Shown here: positions 1 through 5,364 of the stretch, in pieces | How positions within the stretch are numbered: position 1 is the first letter of the stretch | Layout: each line of letters begins with the position of its first letter | Source: Bacillota bacterium | GTDB taxonomy: Bacteria; Bacillota; DTU030; DUMP01 | Assembly: GCA_012735455.1 (NCBI GenBank) | Contig: JAAYHG010000172.1 | Location: 1 to 8,104, forward strand | Direction: 5' to 3' | Length of the DNA stretch: 8,104 bases | Made by a program: the position numbers and the translations under genes | Notes under the pieces: generated by a model | Told to the model about the DNA's origin: nothing | What the model saw: the letters and a program-made list of their open reading frames with translations, nothing else | Databases searched by the model: none

Positions 1-1020
1 ATCTAGCGCCGAATACCCTTCGATTATCACTCCGTACACCGGCCCCTTTTCGCCCGGACGAACTAGAACTACATCACCAACCATGACTTCGTCAATAGGG
101 ATGTCCATCTCTTGCCCGCCGCGAACCACCCGAGCAGTTTTTGCTTGCAGGCCCATGAGCTTCTTTATCGCCTCAGAGGTACGACCTTTCGCCCTGGCCT
201 CTAACATTCTGCCAAGGATTATGAGAGTGATGATAACAGCGCTGGTTTCGTAGTAGACGTGCCCAGAAACCAAGAAGGTGTTGACCACGCTAAAAAAATA
301 AGCTGCTGTGGTCCCCATGGCAACCAGCACATCCATATTAGCCGAACCATGCCTCAGGCTTTGAAAAGCACCCCGGTAGAATTGCCAACCGGCTATGAAC
401 TGTACCGGTGTAGCCATAAAGAATTGAAAAACCTTGTTGTGTATTAGAGACGGGAGACCAAGGCCAAGAAGCTCATCAAACATCATGGCCAAAAGTGGTA
501 TCGACAGCACAGCCGACATAATCAGCAACCTGGTTTGGTGCCGGGTTTCTTTTTCTCGCTCCAGCTTCTCTCTGTCTTCATCAAAACGCTTGCCCCCAAC
601 ATCGGCCTGATAACCCATGTCTGCTACTGCCTTTAACATGTCCTCTACTGAGATCTGCGCTGGGTCGTACTCCACGGTGGCGCGCTCAATGGCAAAGTTC
701 ACGTTGGCACGAAAGACACCCTTCAGTCCCGCCAACGTCTTTTCGATTCTGCTAGCACAGGCGGCACAAGTCATACCGCTAAGCTTCAAGTCTACTCGCT
801 CCATTGCCACGACGTATCCTAGTTCTTCGATAAACGCAAAGAATTTGTCTGGGCCAACAAGGGTGGCATCATATTCCACCGTCGCTGTCTCTACAGCAAA
901 GTTAACCGACGCCGAGTGAACACCATTCATCTTTTGCAGCCCCTGCTCAATTCTGGCAGCGCAGGAAGCGCAGTTCATGCCGCGGATCTTAATAGTTAGC
1001 CTCTTCAGCTCGTCTGTCAT
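1..1020 (-). CDS. copA: Copper-translocating P1B-type ATPase CopA, N-terminal part (gene continues beyond the left edge)
   Basis: A membrane ATPase expected to export Cu(I) from the cytoplasm. The minus frame is open from an ATG at 1020-1018 to the window edge, giving 340 residues. Two heavy-metal-associated domains come first, each with a GMxCxxC metal site: GMNCASC at 14-20 and GMTCAACAS at 82-90. A charged linker (about 143-165) leads into hydrophobic segments near 165-182, 198-214, 230-251 and 258-272, followed by the start of the actuator domain (SEAIKKLMGLQAKTARV near 282-298). The CPC membrane motif, the DKTG phosphorylation site and the nucleotide domain lie outside the window, so copper specificity is inferred from the double HMA layout and the upstream CsoR-type operator. 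The start is supported by GGGGGTG seven bases upstream. An oddity is that the usual PGEKIPVDG motif reads PGEKGPVYG (322-330). A silver or other soft-metal exporter is the main alternative. Confidence 0.93.
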   Translation of the reverse strand, partial: MTDELKRLTIKIRGMNCASCAARIEQGLQKMNGVHSASVNFAVETATVEYDATLVGPDKFFAFIEELGYVVAMERVDLKLSGMTCAACASRIEKTLAGLKGVFRANVNFAIERATVEYDPAQISVEDMLKAVADMGYQADVGGKRFDEDREKLEREKETRHQTRLLIMSAVLSIPLLAMMFDELLGLGLPSLIHNKVFQFFMATPVQFIAGWQFYRGAFQSLRHGSANMDVLVAMGTTAAYFFSVVNTFLVSGHVYYETSAVIITLIILGRMLEARAKGRTSEAIKKLMGLQAKTARVVRGGQEMDIPIDEVMVGDVVLVRPGEKGPVYGVIIEGYSALD

Positions 1021-1108
1021 GTGTTTGCACCCCCATTTCCCCTTTAACGTGATCGCTAGCTTCAGCGTTTGAAGAATCCAGCACCATATACAGAGTTCCC
1101 AAACAACC

Positions 1109-1252
1109 TCAACAATAAATACTGAGGCGAGTAGGCCTAGTCACCGGACCGCTCGTAACCGCCATGATATACCCGTGCATCATGAGCATGTGTATCAAAG
1201 GACAAAGCAGAAAAAAGGAACCTCCTATAATAGACTGTTTGTATTTACCCAT
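1109..1252 (-). CDS. Doubtful small membrane ORF in the copA leader, DUF2933-like; possibly a decayed gene
   Basis: A 47-codon frame lies between the copA promoter and copA. Its middle, FFLLCPLIHMLMMHG, is hydrophobic and His/Met rich. From memory this resembles the CPLMHLFM segment of small DUF2933 proteins found near copper genes, but I could not search for it. The start is a problem. The only upstream ATG (1252-1250) sits inside the CsoR-type operator and almost at the predicted transcript start. The perfect AGGAGG at 1226-1221 is followed by no ATG at a suitable distance: an in-frame CTG lies 10 nt away, and an out-of-frame TTG lies 15 nt away and opens a 22-codon frame. The residues after HGY look unlike a conserved tail. 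A remnant with a lost start or frameshift, a CTG-initiated peptide, or chance coding are all possible. Confidence 0.28.
   Translation of the reverse strand: MGKYKQSIIGGSFFLLCPLIHMLMMHGYIMAVTSGPVTRPTRLSIYC
1221..1226 (-). promoter_or_regulatory. Orphan Shine-Dalgarno sequence in the copA leader
   Basis: A perfect AGGAGG, the strongest ribosome-binding match in the copA leader, has no ATG or GTG within the usual 5-10 nt. It suggests that a small gene is, or was, translated upstream of copA. Confidence 0.4.
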
Positions 1253-1266
1253 ACCCCCTAGGGGTA
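1252..1266 (-). promoter_or_regulatory. CsoR-type copper-responsive operator for copA
   Basis: TACCCC-CTA-GGGGTA is a perfect 6-bp inverted repeat around a 3-bp centre. It matches the GC-rich TACCC...GGGTA boxes that the copper-sensing repressor CsoR binds before copZA-type operons in Bacillota. It overlaps the end of the proposed -10 element and covers the likely transcription start, a position suited to repression relieved by Cu(I). No csoR gene is in the window. Confidence 0.75.
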
Positions 1267-1294
1267 GAATAATACAGCCGTGGGCAATTGTCAA
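1266..1294 (-). promoter_or_regulatory. Sigma-A type promoter of copA
   Basis: On the minus strand TTGACA (1294-1289, perfect -35) is followed after 17 bp by TATTCT (1271-1266, 4 of 6 to TATAAT). Transcription would begin near 1259, within the CsoR-type operator, leaving a leader of about 240 nt before the copA ATG at 1020. Confidence 0.65.
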
Positions 1295-1296
1295 GC

Positions 1297-1324
1297 AAAA
1301 AAAGAAGTCGACCAGCCGACTTCT
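1297..1324 (-). terminator. Rho-independent terminator of the pxpBCA operon
   Basis: On the minus strand AGAAGTCG-GCTGGT-CGACTTCT forms a perfect 8-bp stem with a 6-nt loop, followed directly by a T run (1302-1297). It lies about 50 nt after the pxpA stop and immediately before the copA promoter, so it insulates the copper gene from pxp transcription. Confidence 0.85.
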
Positions 1325-1348
1325 ATCATCGTTTACACCTTGATAATC

Positions 1349-1376
1349 GTAGGGGCGGTAAGCGCACCGCCCCTAC
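1349..1376. repeat. GC-rich palindrome touching the pxpA stop codon
   Basis: GTAGGGGCGGT and ACCGCCCCTAC form a perfect 11-bp inverted repeat around a 6-nt loop (AAGCGC). It starts directly after the pxpA TGA. No T run follows on either strand, so it is not a typical terminator. It may stabilise the mRNA 3' end or be a REP-like dispersed palindrome. Flanking ATCGTA and TACGAT extend the symmetry imperfectly. Confidence 0.7.
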
Positions 1377-2144
1377 TCATACGATCTCTCTCAGTGGCAC
1401 CACTTCTACGCCTGCTTTAGCCAGCGCCTCCCTAATCCTGGCTACAAAGACGATGGCCTCGGGATTATCCCCGTGGACGCAGATGCTATCGGCCTGTATT
1501 TCCACTTCCTCGCCGGTAATAGCCGTGACCTTACCCTCCGTCACCATTCGTACCACGCGGGGAATGGCAATCTCCGGGTCGTGGATCATGGCACCCGGTT
1601 GAGAGCGCAGAACCAGTGTCCCGTCCTTGTTGTAGGCGCGATCCGCAAAGACCTCCTGTGCCACCTTAAGCCCCACAGCACGCCCCGCACTCACCATCTC
1701 TGAGCCTGCCAGGGCCAGCAGTATGGCCTCTGGCGCTGCAGCCTTTACGCCCTCGGCTATGGCACGAGCTAGGGCGACATCCTTCGCCGCTGCATTGTAG
1801 ATGGCGCCGTGGCCTTTAACGTGCTGAAGGGGCTGGCCGATTGCATTGGCAAAAGCCTTGAGGGCACCTACCTGGTAGATAACAAAGTTCTTCGCCTCAG
1901 CAGGGGTTAGACTCATATTACGCCGACCAAAACCCTGCAAGTCTGGATAGCTCGGATGCGCGCCAATACCCACTCCGAGTTCAGCAGCCAGTTCCACCGT
2001 CTTGGCCATCACCATGGGATCTCCGGCGTGGAAGCCGCAGGCGATGTTGGCAGAGGTTACATACTTGAACACCTCGGCCTCAAGGCCCAGCTTGTAGACG
2101 CCAAAACTCTCTCCCGAATCCGTGTTCAGGTCCACCCGTACCAC
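1377..2144 (-). CDS. pxpA: 5-oxoprolinase subunit PxpA (LamB/YcsF family)
   Basis: A cytoplasmic subunit of the ATP-dependent 5-oxoprolinase PxpABC, which opens the 5-oxoproline (pyroglutamate) ring to give glutamate. The 255-residue length is normal and the sequence is family-like throughout: VDLNTDSGESFG (4-15), SANIACGFHAGDP (31-43), GIGAHPSYPDLQGFGRR (59-75), YQVGALKAF (90-98), EVFADRAY (164-171) and ICVHGDNPEA (221-230). The GTG start at 2144-2142 is supported by AGGGGG seven bases upstream. It is the last gene of pxpB-pxpC-pxpA, 46 nt after pxpC, and is followed by a palindrome and a terminator. Two family-typical positions differ: the usual DLNCD reads DLNTD, and the usual VKPHGALYN reads VKGHGAIYN (109-117). 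The frame is otherwise intact, so I regard it as functional. Confidence 0.95.
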   Translation of the reverse strand: MVRVDLNTDSGESFGVYKLGLEAEVFKYVTSANIACGFHAGDPMVMAKTVELAAELGVGIGAHPSYPDLQGFGRRNMSLTPAEAKNFVIYQVGALKAFANAIGQPLQHVKGHGAIYNAAAKDVALARAIAEGVKAAAPEAILLALAGSEMVSAGRAVGLKVAQEVFADRAYNKDGTLVLRSQPGAMIHDPEIAIPRVVRMVTEGKVTAITGEEVEIQADSICVHGDNPEAIVFVARIREALAKAGVEVVPLREIV

Positions 2145-2190
2145 GACAACACCCCCTGAGTATTCTTAAGCCTTACCTCGTTCCAAATCT

Positions 2191-3225
2191 CTACTTGAGC
2201 TCTTGCACTGTTACTTCAAAGTGCTCCCCTTTCACTTTTATGAAGTAGCCCCACATCCGACCAATATCCTGGTGAATGAAAGCTGCCAAGCGTTTCAGGC
2301 GCTCCTCGTGCTCCCTTAGAAGCTCTACAGCCTCGGTCCTGGTAGTAGCATGAAAACGCACCCTATCACCCGGCTTGGCCTGTCCTATGCGGCAAATGTC
2401 TGCTCCGATCACCGTGGCGATCTTGGTGTAACCACCCACAGTCTGGCGATCCGCCAAGAGTATAATGGGGAAACCATGGCCTGGTACCTGCACCGCCCCT
2501 AGAGGGATCCCATCCGAGAGAATATCAGGTCCCTGAACATGCTCAATCTTAGGGCCGGCTAAGCGACAACCCATGCGGTCGCTCTCGTTGGTAATTGTAT
2601 ATGTACTACTGAGGAAAGTCTCCTTCCCGGCTTCTGTGAAGTATTCATCCTGCGGCCCCATAATAACCCTGAGGTCAATCTCACAACTGTAACTGGGGAT
2701 TAGTTCTGGCGGAGGCCTGCGCCCTACCAAAGCGCGTGCTGAAGGGGTTGCTTCACCCGCAGAGAGAACATCACCTGCAGCGAGCGCTCGGCCGCCAAAG
2801 CCGCCTGTTTCACCGCGCAGATAAGTGGAGCAGCTGCCCATGACCACAGGCACATCAATGCCACCTGCCACAGCAAGATAGGCGCGACAACCCGACCGTG
2901 GACCGCTGAAGCTGATCTCGTCTCCCGCCTGCACAGCTACACTTTGCCACAGCGGCAGTTCCATCTCATTAAGACAAGCCCCTAAATCGGCCCCCGCTAT
3001 CGCTAAAACAGTAGGTGCAAGGACCCGCAGCCGCGGTCCCAGCAGGGTAATCTCCAAAGCAGCAGTATTAGGATCGTTCCCTACTAAAATATTCGCAGCC
3101 CGAAAGGCATAATCATCCATAGCCCCAGCCACTGGCATACCAAAGGCTTGGTAGCCGTAGCGGCCTCTGTCCTGAACCGTGGTCAGCAAGCCGGGACTTA
3201 GCACCTCAAATACCTGCACCGTCAC
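2191..3225 (-). CDS. pxpC: 5-oxoprolinase subunit PxpC (KipA / allophanate hydrolase subunit 2 family)
   Basis: A cytoplasmic partner of PxpB in the 5-oxoprolinase complex. Family marks are PGLLTTVQDRGRYGYQ (11-26), the MDDYAFRAANILVGND stretch (36-51), AYLAVAGGI (115-123), GPQDEYF (190-196), SDRMGCRLAGP (215-225), and a conserved core near 236-286 containing LSDGIPLGAVQVPG and DRQTVGGYTKIAT. The gene overlaps the end of pxpB by 20 nt, indicating translational coupling. Two GTG starts are possible: 3225-3223, directly against the GGAGGG, or 3219-3217, where GGAGG lies seven bases away and the protein would begin MQVFEV. The second has the better ribosome-site spacing. Residues from about 315 form a tail ending in IKVKGEHFEVTVQ, which resembles the first strands of a biotin carrier protein but lacks any biotinylation (MKM) site. 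Older names call this family biotin-dependent carboxyltransferase; there is no sign that it uses biotin. Confidence 0.94.
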   Translation of the reverse strand: MTVQVFEVLSPGLLTTVQDRGRYGYQAFGMPVAGAMDDYAFRAANILVGNDPNTAALEITLLGPRLRVLAPTVLAIAGADLGACLNEMELPLWQSVAVQAGDEISFSGPRSGCRAYLAVAGGIDVPVVMGSCSTYLRGETGGFGGRALAAGDVLSAGEATPSARALVGRRPPPELIPSYSCEIDLRVIMGPQDEYFTEAGKETFLSSTYTITNESDRMGCRLAGPKIEHVQGPDILSDGIPLGAVQVPGHGFPIILLADRQTVGGYTKIATVIGADICRIGQAKPGDRVRFHATTRTEAVELLREHEERLKRLAAFIHQDIGRMWGYFIKVKGEHFEVTVQELK

Positions 3226-3961
3226 CCCTCCCGCCGTCGGTCAGACTTCTTACCTCAGGCTGGTACGTACCAGCAGCAACTTGGGCTGCAATTTCATCAT
3301 ACTCTTCTTTGTCCACCGGCCTGAAACGCACATAATTACCCGCAGTCAGAAGAAATGGGGAAACACCATAGGGATCATAGAGTTTAAGTGGCGTCCGCCC
3401 GATAATCTGCCAGCCGCCCGGACTAGTAATAGAGTAGATCCCAGTTTGTTTATTACCGATACCAACTGAACCGGCTGGCACCTTGGTGCGGGGTATCTTC
3501 AAACGGGGAGTAGTAAGGCGCTCGTCCATGCCACCCAAGTAACAGTAGCCAGGGGTAAAGCCGATCACATAGATGAGGTAGTCGGTCCCAGAGTGAATGC
3601 TAATGATTTCTTCAGGGTTCAAGCCCGTGTGGTCAGCAACAAAGGGGAGATCAGGACCGTACTCTCTCCCGTAACAAACAGGCACCACCGTTACCTGGGG
3701 TGCAGGCAGGTTAAGCTCTGACAGACTCGTCAGCAATTCCTGAATCTGCCGCTCCAGTTCCTCAGGGTTGAGTGTAAGGGGATCAAATTCCACCAAGAGC
3801 GAGCGGTAGGAGGGTACAACATCTACCACCCCCGCCAGCGGCTGAGCGGTCAGCGCTGCCGTCAGGGCCCTAACTTGGCCATTGATTTCGGGATCTATTT
3901 CATCGCCGAATTCCACAACCAACGCCCGTTCGCCCGCGGGCAAGAATCGAGCTGTGTTCAT
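3206..3961 (-). CDS. pxpB: 5-oxoprolinase subunit PxpB (KipI / allophanate hydrolase subunit 1 family)
   Basis: First gene of the 5-oxoprolinase operon; PxpB and PxpC together form the ATP-using part of the enzyme. The 251 residues carry the N-terminal FLPAGERALVVEFGD (6-20), PVCYGREYGPDL (94-105), IHSGTDYLIYVIGF (122-135), PGYCYLGGMDERL (137-149), PRTKVPAGSVGIGNKQTGIY (157-176) and SPGGWQIIGRTP (180-191), all typical of the cyclophilin-like KipI fold. The ATG at 3961-3959 has AGAGGG nine bases upstream. In Bacillus subtilis the homologue KipI was first described as an inhibitor of the sporulation kinase KinA. Here the complete pxpB-pxpC-pxpA set supports the metabolic role instead. I found no clear minus-strand promoter in 3962-4190, although the operon must start there. 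Confidence 0.95.
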   Translation of the reverse strand: MNTARFLPAGERALVVEFGDEIDPEINGQVRALTAALTAQPLAGVVDVVPSYRSLLVEFDPLTLNPEELERQIQELLTSLSELNLPAPQVTVVPVCYGREYGPDLPFVADHTGLNPEEIISIHSGTDYLIYVIGFTPGYCYLGGMDERLTTPRLKIPRTKVPAGSVGIGNKQTGIYSITSPGGWQIIGRTPLKLYDPYGVSPFLLTAGNYVRFRPVDKEEYDEIAAQVAAGTYQPEVRSLTDGGRGDGAGI

Positions 3962-4078
3962 TACTGCAATCCCTCTTCACCCAGTATTGATTTGCGCTGT
4001 TTACTCTTCTGTCCCGTGCCTGTCTCATGCTTTATCTTTTGTATAGATTATTTTCTTCCTCTGGGACTCGAATTCCTG

Positions 4079-4107
4079 CTGACGAAAAAGACAGTGTCAG
4101 GTATACT
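4079..4107 (+). promoter_or_regulatory. Plausible promoter for the yqhV-like/ABC transporter transcript
   Basis: CTGACG (4079-4084, 4 of 6 to TTGACA), a 17-bp spacer and TATACT (4102-4107, 5 of 6 to TATAAT). Transcription would start near 4114, about 85 nt before the TTG start of the YqhV-like gene. The spacer contains the short palindrome GACA-G-TGTC (4090-4098), a possible operator of unknown partner. The rest of the intergenic stretch shows nothing else I recognise. Confidence 0.45.
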
Positions 4108-4184
4108 TCCGCAGGTGGCAGGTCTCCTCCGTAAAGGGCAGCCATATAATCTGGTGTGGAACTTTGGTCACTTAAAGAAGCGAG

Positions 4185-4191
4185 GGAGGAG
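4185..4191 (+). promoter_or_regulatory. Ribosome binding site that sets the TTG start of the YqhV-like gene
   Basis: GGAGGAG lies six bases before the TTG at 4198. Upstream in-frame GTG 4156 has no such site, so the shorter protein is preferred. Confidence 0.75.
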
Positions 4192-4197
4192 AATCCA

Positions 4198-4461
4198 TTG
4201 GAAAGCCGCCTCGTTTTAGCCATGGCCCTGTTACGTATATTTGCCGGGAGTTTGGAAGTTACAGCAGCGCTTTTGATGCTGTACCTGGGTCGGGTGGAGA
4301 GCGCCTTTCGGATCAATGCCTGGCTAGGCGTAATTGGGCCAACTATCTTCCTTATTGTCAGTAGCCTGGGTCTCGCCGGCATGGTTGGACAGGTAACAGC
4401 GCTGAAAATAGCCCTCTTGTTGGGAGCGGTGCTACTGCTCCTGACTGCCGCTCAGGTTTAG
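4198..4461 (+). CDS. YqhV-family (DUF2619) small integral membrane protein
   Basis: An 87-residue hydrophobic protein of unknown biochemical role. It has about three membrane segments (near 13-30, 42-62 and 67-85). The family pattern, recalled from Bacillus YqhV, is clear: LLRIFAGSLEVTAALLML (11-28), a short charged turn GRVESAFRIN (31-40), then AWLGVIGPTIFLIVSSLGLAG (41-61). The TTG start is chosen because GGGAGGAG stands at the correct distance; the upstream in-frame GTG at 4156 would add 14 charged residues and has no ribosome site. In many Bacillota, yqhV lies close to the spoIIIA sporulation genes. Here it sits alone between the pxp operon and an ABC transporter, 120 nt before the permease, and may share its transcript. 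It has no known link to transport. Confidence 0.8.
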   Translation: MESRLVLAMALLRIFAGSLEVTAALLMLYLGRVESAFRINAWLGVIGPTIFLIVSSLGLAGMVGQVTALKIALLLGAVLLLLTAAQV

Positions 4462-4545
4462 CAGGTCCAGGCACCGTCACAACCCCTAAGGCATATATTG
4501 TCGGCGAGGCCACAGCCAGGTGTGCGTTGCCTGCCACTGGACCTG
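4462..4545 (+). other. Inverted-repeat leader element before the ABC permease
   Basis: CAGGTCCAG (4462-4470) and CTGGACCTG (4537-4545) are perfect 9-bp complements enclosing 66 nt. Smaller stems are possible inside, for example CACA-GCCAGG-TGTG at 4511-4524, and GCGA...TCGC follows at 4549-4561. The left arm begins right after the yqhV stop and the whole lies within the 120-nt gap before the permease, so it may be a folded RNA leader or an intercistronic processing or stability element. I looked for the conserved blocks of TPP, SAM, cobalamin and guanidine-I riboswitches and did not find them. No T run follows, so it is not a standard terminator. Confidence 0.4.
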
Positions 4546-4568
4546 ACCGCGACTATCTCGCAAGGGAA

Positions 4569-4577
4569 AAGGGGTGA
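4569..4577 (+). promoter_or_regulatory. Ribosome binding site that sets the TTG start of the permease
   Basis: AAGGGGTGA differs by one base from the ideal AAGGAGGTGA core spacing and ends four bases before TTG 4582. It decides for this start over the in-frame TTG at 4498, which has no ribosome site. Confidence 0.75.
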
Positions 4578-4581
4578 TTGC

Positions 4582-5352
4582 TTGCCTAAATACCTGCGCC
4601 AGGTGGGATTTCTTTGCGCCCTTGCCTTGGGCTGGGAACTCGTCGCTCGGCTCCACATCTGGCCAGAGCTACTGTTTCCACCTGTAACCAGCATCCTAGG
4701 CAGCTTGGCGACGGAGTTCAGTCAGGGCGAGATCGCTGGGAGAACCTGGCACTCCCTTTCTTTAATCGCCACCGGCCTCAGTCTAGCCTGCCTGGCCTCT
4801 TTTCTTGCCTCTGCTCTGGCCATGCTGTTCCCGGTTCTTGCCGATGCCCTCCTGGCCCTCATGGCAGTGCTGCACCCACTTCCGGCCATTGCCATTCTTC
4901 CCATCCTATTGCTCTGGTTTAAGACCGGCCCCCACTCTATCGTTATCCTCATCGTTTTTTCGGCATTCTGGCCTCTTACCGCCAGCATTTACTCTGGTCT
5001 GCGCTCTGTGCCAGTAACCCAGGTAGAAGCGGGCAGAAATCTGGGCTTAAAGGGGCTAAGGTTGGTCTGGCACGTGATGCTGCCCGCGGCCCTGCCGGCA
5101 CTTATGGCCGGTCTACGGGTGAGTTGGGCAAGAGCTTGGCAGGCTTCAGTAGCAGCAGAGATGGTTTTTGGCGCATCAGGCAAAGACGGTGGCCTGGGGT
5201 GGTTTCTGTACATTAGACGTTATTTCCTTGAGGTACCGGCTGTCTTCGCCGGGATGCTGGTTATTATTGCCATAGGGCTTTTTGTGGAGAATCTCCTGTT
5301 CACTTCCTTGGAACACCACACCATTGAGCGCTGGGGCATGAGCTCAGAGTAA
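4582..5352 (+). CDS. ABC transporter permease, NitT/TauT/SsuC type
   Basis: Inner-membrane subunit of an importer of the nitrate/sulfonate/taurine/HMP-type superfamily. From the TTG at 4582 it is 256 residues, the usual length, with about six hydrophobic stretches (near 8-22, 58-84, 88-112, 118-139, 168-185 and 219-240). An N-terminal LLFPPVTSIL block (30-39) is typical of the SsuC/TauC group. The EAA loop that contacts the ATPase is clear: EAGRNLGLKGLRLVWHVMLP (149-168). The upstream in-frame TTG at 4498 would add 28 mostly polar residues read from the leader hairpin and is rejected. The stop lies 12 nt before the start of the ATPase gene, so the two are co-translated. No periplasmic binding protein is adjacent, so the substrate cannot be assigned. 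Confidence 0.9.
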   Translation: MPKYLRQVGFLCALALGWELVARLHIWPELLFPPVTSILGSLATEFSQGEIAGRTWHSLSLIATGLSLACLASFLASALAMLFPVLADALLALMAVLHPLPAIAILPILLLWFKTGPHSIVILIVFSAFWPLTASIYSGLRSVPVTQVEAGRNLGLKGLRLVWHVMLPAALPALMAGLRVSWARAWQASVAAEMVFGASGKDGGLGWFLYIRRYFLEVPAVFAGMLVIIAIGLFVENLLFTSLEHHTIERWGMSSE

Positions 5353-5359
5353 GGGGTGA
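5351..5359 (+). promoter_or_regulatory. Ribosome binding site that sets the GTG start of the ATPase
   Basis: AAGGGGTGA overlaps the last base of the permease stop region and stands five bases before GTG 5365. The in-frame GTG at 5356 is itself part of this site, so it is unlikely to be the start. The same nine bases precede the permease gene. Confidence 0.7.
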
Positions 5360-5364
5360 AAGCA

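Noticed and set aside
1020..1089. A 32-codon minus-strand ORF (starting at an ATG near 1055) overlapping the start of copA in another frame
   Set aside because: It has no convincing ribosome site and no recognisable motif, and its second half is simply the shifted reading of the copA N-terminus.
4087..4107. Resemblance of GACAGTGTCAGGTATAC to dispersed TGTCAGG-type repeats of Bacillota
   Set aside because: Only one copy is present here and no transposase is nearby; the similarity is from memory and too short to call a repeat.
4032..4382. Minus-strand 116-codon ORF opposite the YqhV-like gene
   Set aside because: It is the antisense shadow of a recognisable membrane protein and crosses the divergent promoter region; its composition is unlike a real protein.
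4498..4581. Longer permease with a TTG start at 4498
   Set aside because: The extra 28 residues are polar, unlike an SsuC N-terminus, have no ribosome site and coincide with the inverted-repeat leader; the TTG at 4582 has AAGGGGTGA at the right distance.
4462..4581. Cobalamin riboswitch suggested by GCCAGG...GCCTGCCACTGG
   Set aside because: It vaguely recalls the B12 box, but the element is far too short and the other conserved blocks are missing.
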